DNA of 6,992 nucleotides. Origin: Bryobacterales bacterium (GTDB taxonomy: Bacteria; Cyanobacteriota; Vampirovibrionia; Obscuribacterales; Obscuribacteraceae). Within the stretch, counting starts at the first letter, position 1. Each line of letters opens with the position of its first letter. The stretch lies in NCBI GenBank assembly GCA_903970295.1, contig CAJCHQ010000340.1, forward strand, positions 1 to 6,992, read 5' to 3'. Under the pieces are notes generated by a model. That model made no database searches and had not been told where the DNA came from. It was given only the letters and a program-made list of their open reading frames with translations. A program made the position numbers and the translations under genes. Positions 6,665-6,992 of this stretch are shown one piece after another.

Positions 6665-6767
6665 CGTCGTCTGCACGAAAAAAGTTCAAAGCTAGCTGCG
6701 ATCAAAAAATCGCAACTGCAAATTCAGTCTGAAAAGGACGAAATTTTTCGACCCTTGCGGTCTGTCA

Positions 6768-6773
6768 TACTAT
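6768..6773 (+). promoter_or_regulatory. Candidate -10 element of the nucleotidyltransferase gene
   Basis: TACTAT, preceded by CTGT at 6762-6765, lies 28 bases before the TTG start. TTCGAC at 6747-6752 is a poor -35 with 15-bp spacing. The arrangement parallels the CTGT-containing element before the gene at 5501. Confidence 0.3.
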
Positions 6774-6790
6774 TGACGACTGATTTGTCT

Positions 6791-6794
6791 GGAG
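6791..6794 (+). promoter_or_regulatory. Shine-Dalgarno supporting the TTG start at 6802
   Basis: GGAG lies seven bases before TTG 6802. An in-frame stop (TGA, 6781-6783) lies just upstream, and no ATG or GTG occurs between it and the conserved AIILAGG strand, so TTG is the only possible start. Confidence 0.75.
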
Positions 6795-6801
6795 AAATCC
6801 C

Positions 6802-6992
6802 TTGCATCGAGCAATCATCCTGGCTGGCGGCAAAGGCGAGCGCCTGCGCCCGTTTACCGAAGATCGACCGAAAGGAATGATCCCAGTTCTTGGCAACCCG
6901 CTACTCGCCTTTCAGTTGCGCTTGCTCAGCACGCACGGATTCACCCGCGTCACCATCTGCTGCGGCTATCGCAACGAAGTGATCAAAGACTA
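6802..6992 (+). CDS. Sugar-phosphate nucleotidyltransferase (NTP_transferase family), 3'-truncated by the window
   Basis: Only the first 63 codons are present, and the frame runs off the end. The N-terminus has the pyrophosphorylase signature LAGGKGERLRPFT (residues 7-19), where the glycine-rich loop and Arg14 bind the nucleoside triphosphate. RPKGMIPV (22-29) follows with the conserved Lys24, then GNPLLAFQL and VTICCGYRNEVIKD. Such enzymes join a sugar 1-phosphate to an NTP, releasing pyrophosphate. Given the GDP-mannose-type gene upstream, mannose-1-phosphate guanylyltransferase or a related GDP-forming enzyme is likely. However, thymidylyl- and uridylyltransferases share this N-terminus, so specificity cannot be settled here. 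Where most relatives I recall have Pro after the signature Lys (RPKPM), this protein has Gly25. It starts at TTG, so translation may be modest. Confidence 0.9.
   Translation, partial: MHRAIILAGGKGERLRPFTEDRPKGMIPVLGNPLLAFQLRLLSTHGFTRVTICCGYRNEVIKD

Larger units (their letters stand above)
6566..6801. promoter_or_regulatory. Intergenic region before the nucleotidyltransferase
   Basis: These 236 bases hold no supportable gene. They contain an AT-rich perfect inverted repeat (6640-6664), flanking CGACG/CGTCG arms (6621-6625 and 6665-6669), a direct repeat CTGCACG (6614-6620 and 6671-6677), and a candidate promoter at 6768-6773. No classic intrinsic terminator with a T-tract follows the upstream gene. 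GGGCG (6571-6575) and CGCCC (6593-6597) could pair, but only as a weak stem without a T-run. Confidence 0.4.

Noticed and set aside
6635..6880. 81-codon plus-strand frame overlapping the nucleotidyltransferase start
   Set aside because: It is in a different frame from the clear pyrophosphorylase signature and has no recognisable content.

Overview
This is bacterial DNA of roughly balanced base composition. It has densely packed protein genes, short intergenic gaps, Shine-Dalgarno sequences, and GTG and TTG starts as well as ATG. No phylum-diagnostic RNA gene or marker is present, so I do not name a lineage. Two unrelated modules meet near position 4270.

Module 1 (1-4267, plus strand). The window opens inside a SWIM zinc-finger family gene. 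The gene is broken: a one-base frame change near 403-412 splits it into a fragment ending at 474 and a fragment in the next frame ending at 773. The C-terminal SWIM motif has also lost one zinc ligand, and the stretch before it looks much shorter than in relatives I remember. A stop/start overlap (ATGA, 770-773) joins it to an intact 1165-residue all-helical protein. That protein resembles the DUF6493/DUF7824/DUF7825 scaffold proteins that sit beside SWIM genes. The function of the SWIM-DUF6493 pair is unknown. It is the part of the window most likely to belong to an undescribed system, but in this copy one partner appears damaged.

Module 2 (4275-6992). This is surface-polysaccharide or glycoconjugate biosynthesis. 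It contains a minus-strand family 2 glycosyltransferase (4275-5291), which converges on the DUF6493 gene with a 7-bp gap. It also contains a plus-strand NAD(P)-dependent sugar-nucleotide dehydratase/reductase of the GDP-mannose type (5501-6565), and the first 63 codons of a sugar-phosphate nucleotidyltransferase with a TTG start (6802 to the window end). The nucleotidyltransferase would make an activated sugar such as GDP-mannose, the dehydratase/reductase would convert it to a 6-deoxy sugar, and the glycosyltransferase would transfer a sugar to a glycan. The two plus-strand genes share a similar -10 region about 28 bp before their start codons, which suggests separate but parallel promoters.

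I saw no tRNA, rRNA, CRISPR array, transposase, attachment site or phage gene. Notable small structures are a 15-bp tandem repeat inside the glycosyltransferase gene, an AT-rich perfect inverted repeat at 6640-6664, and a GC-rich perfect inverted repeat inside the large gene at 1858-1877.
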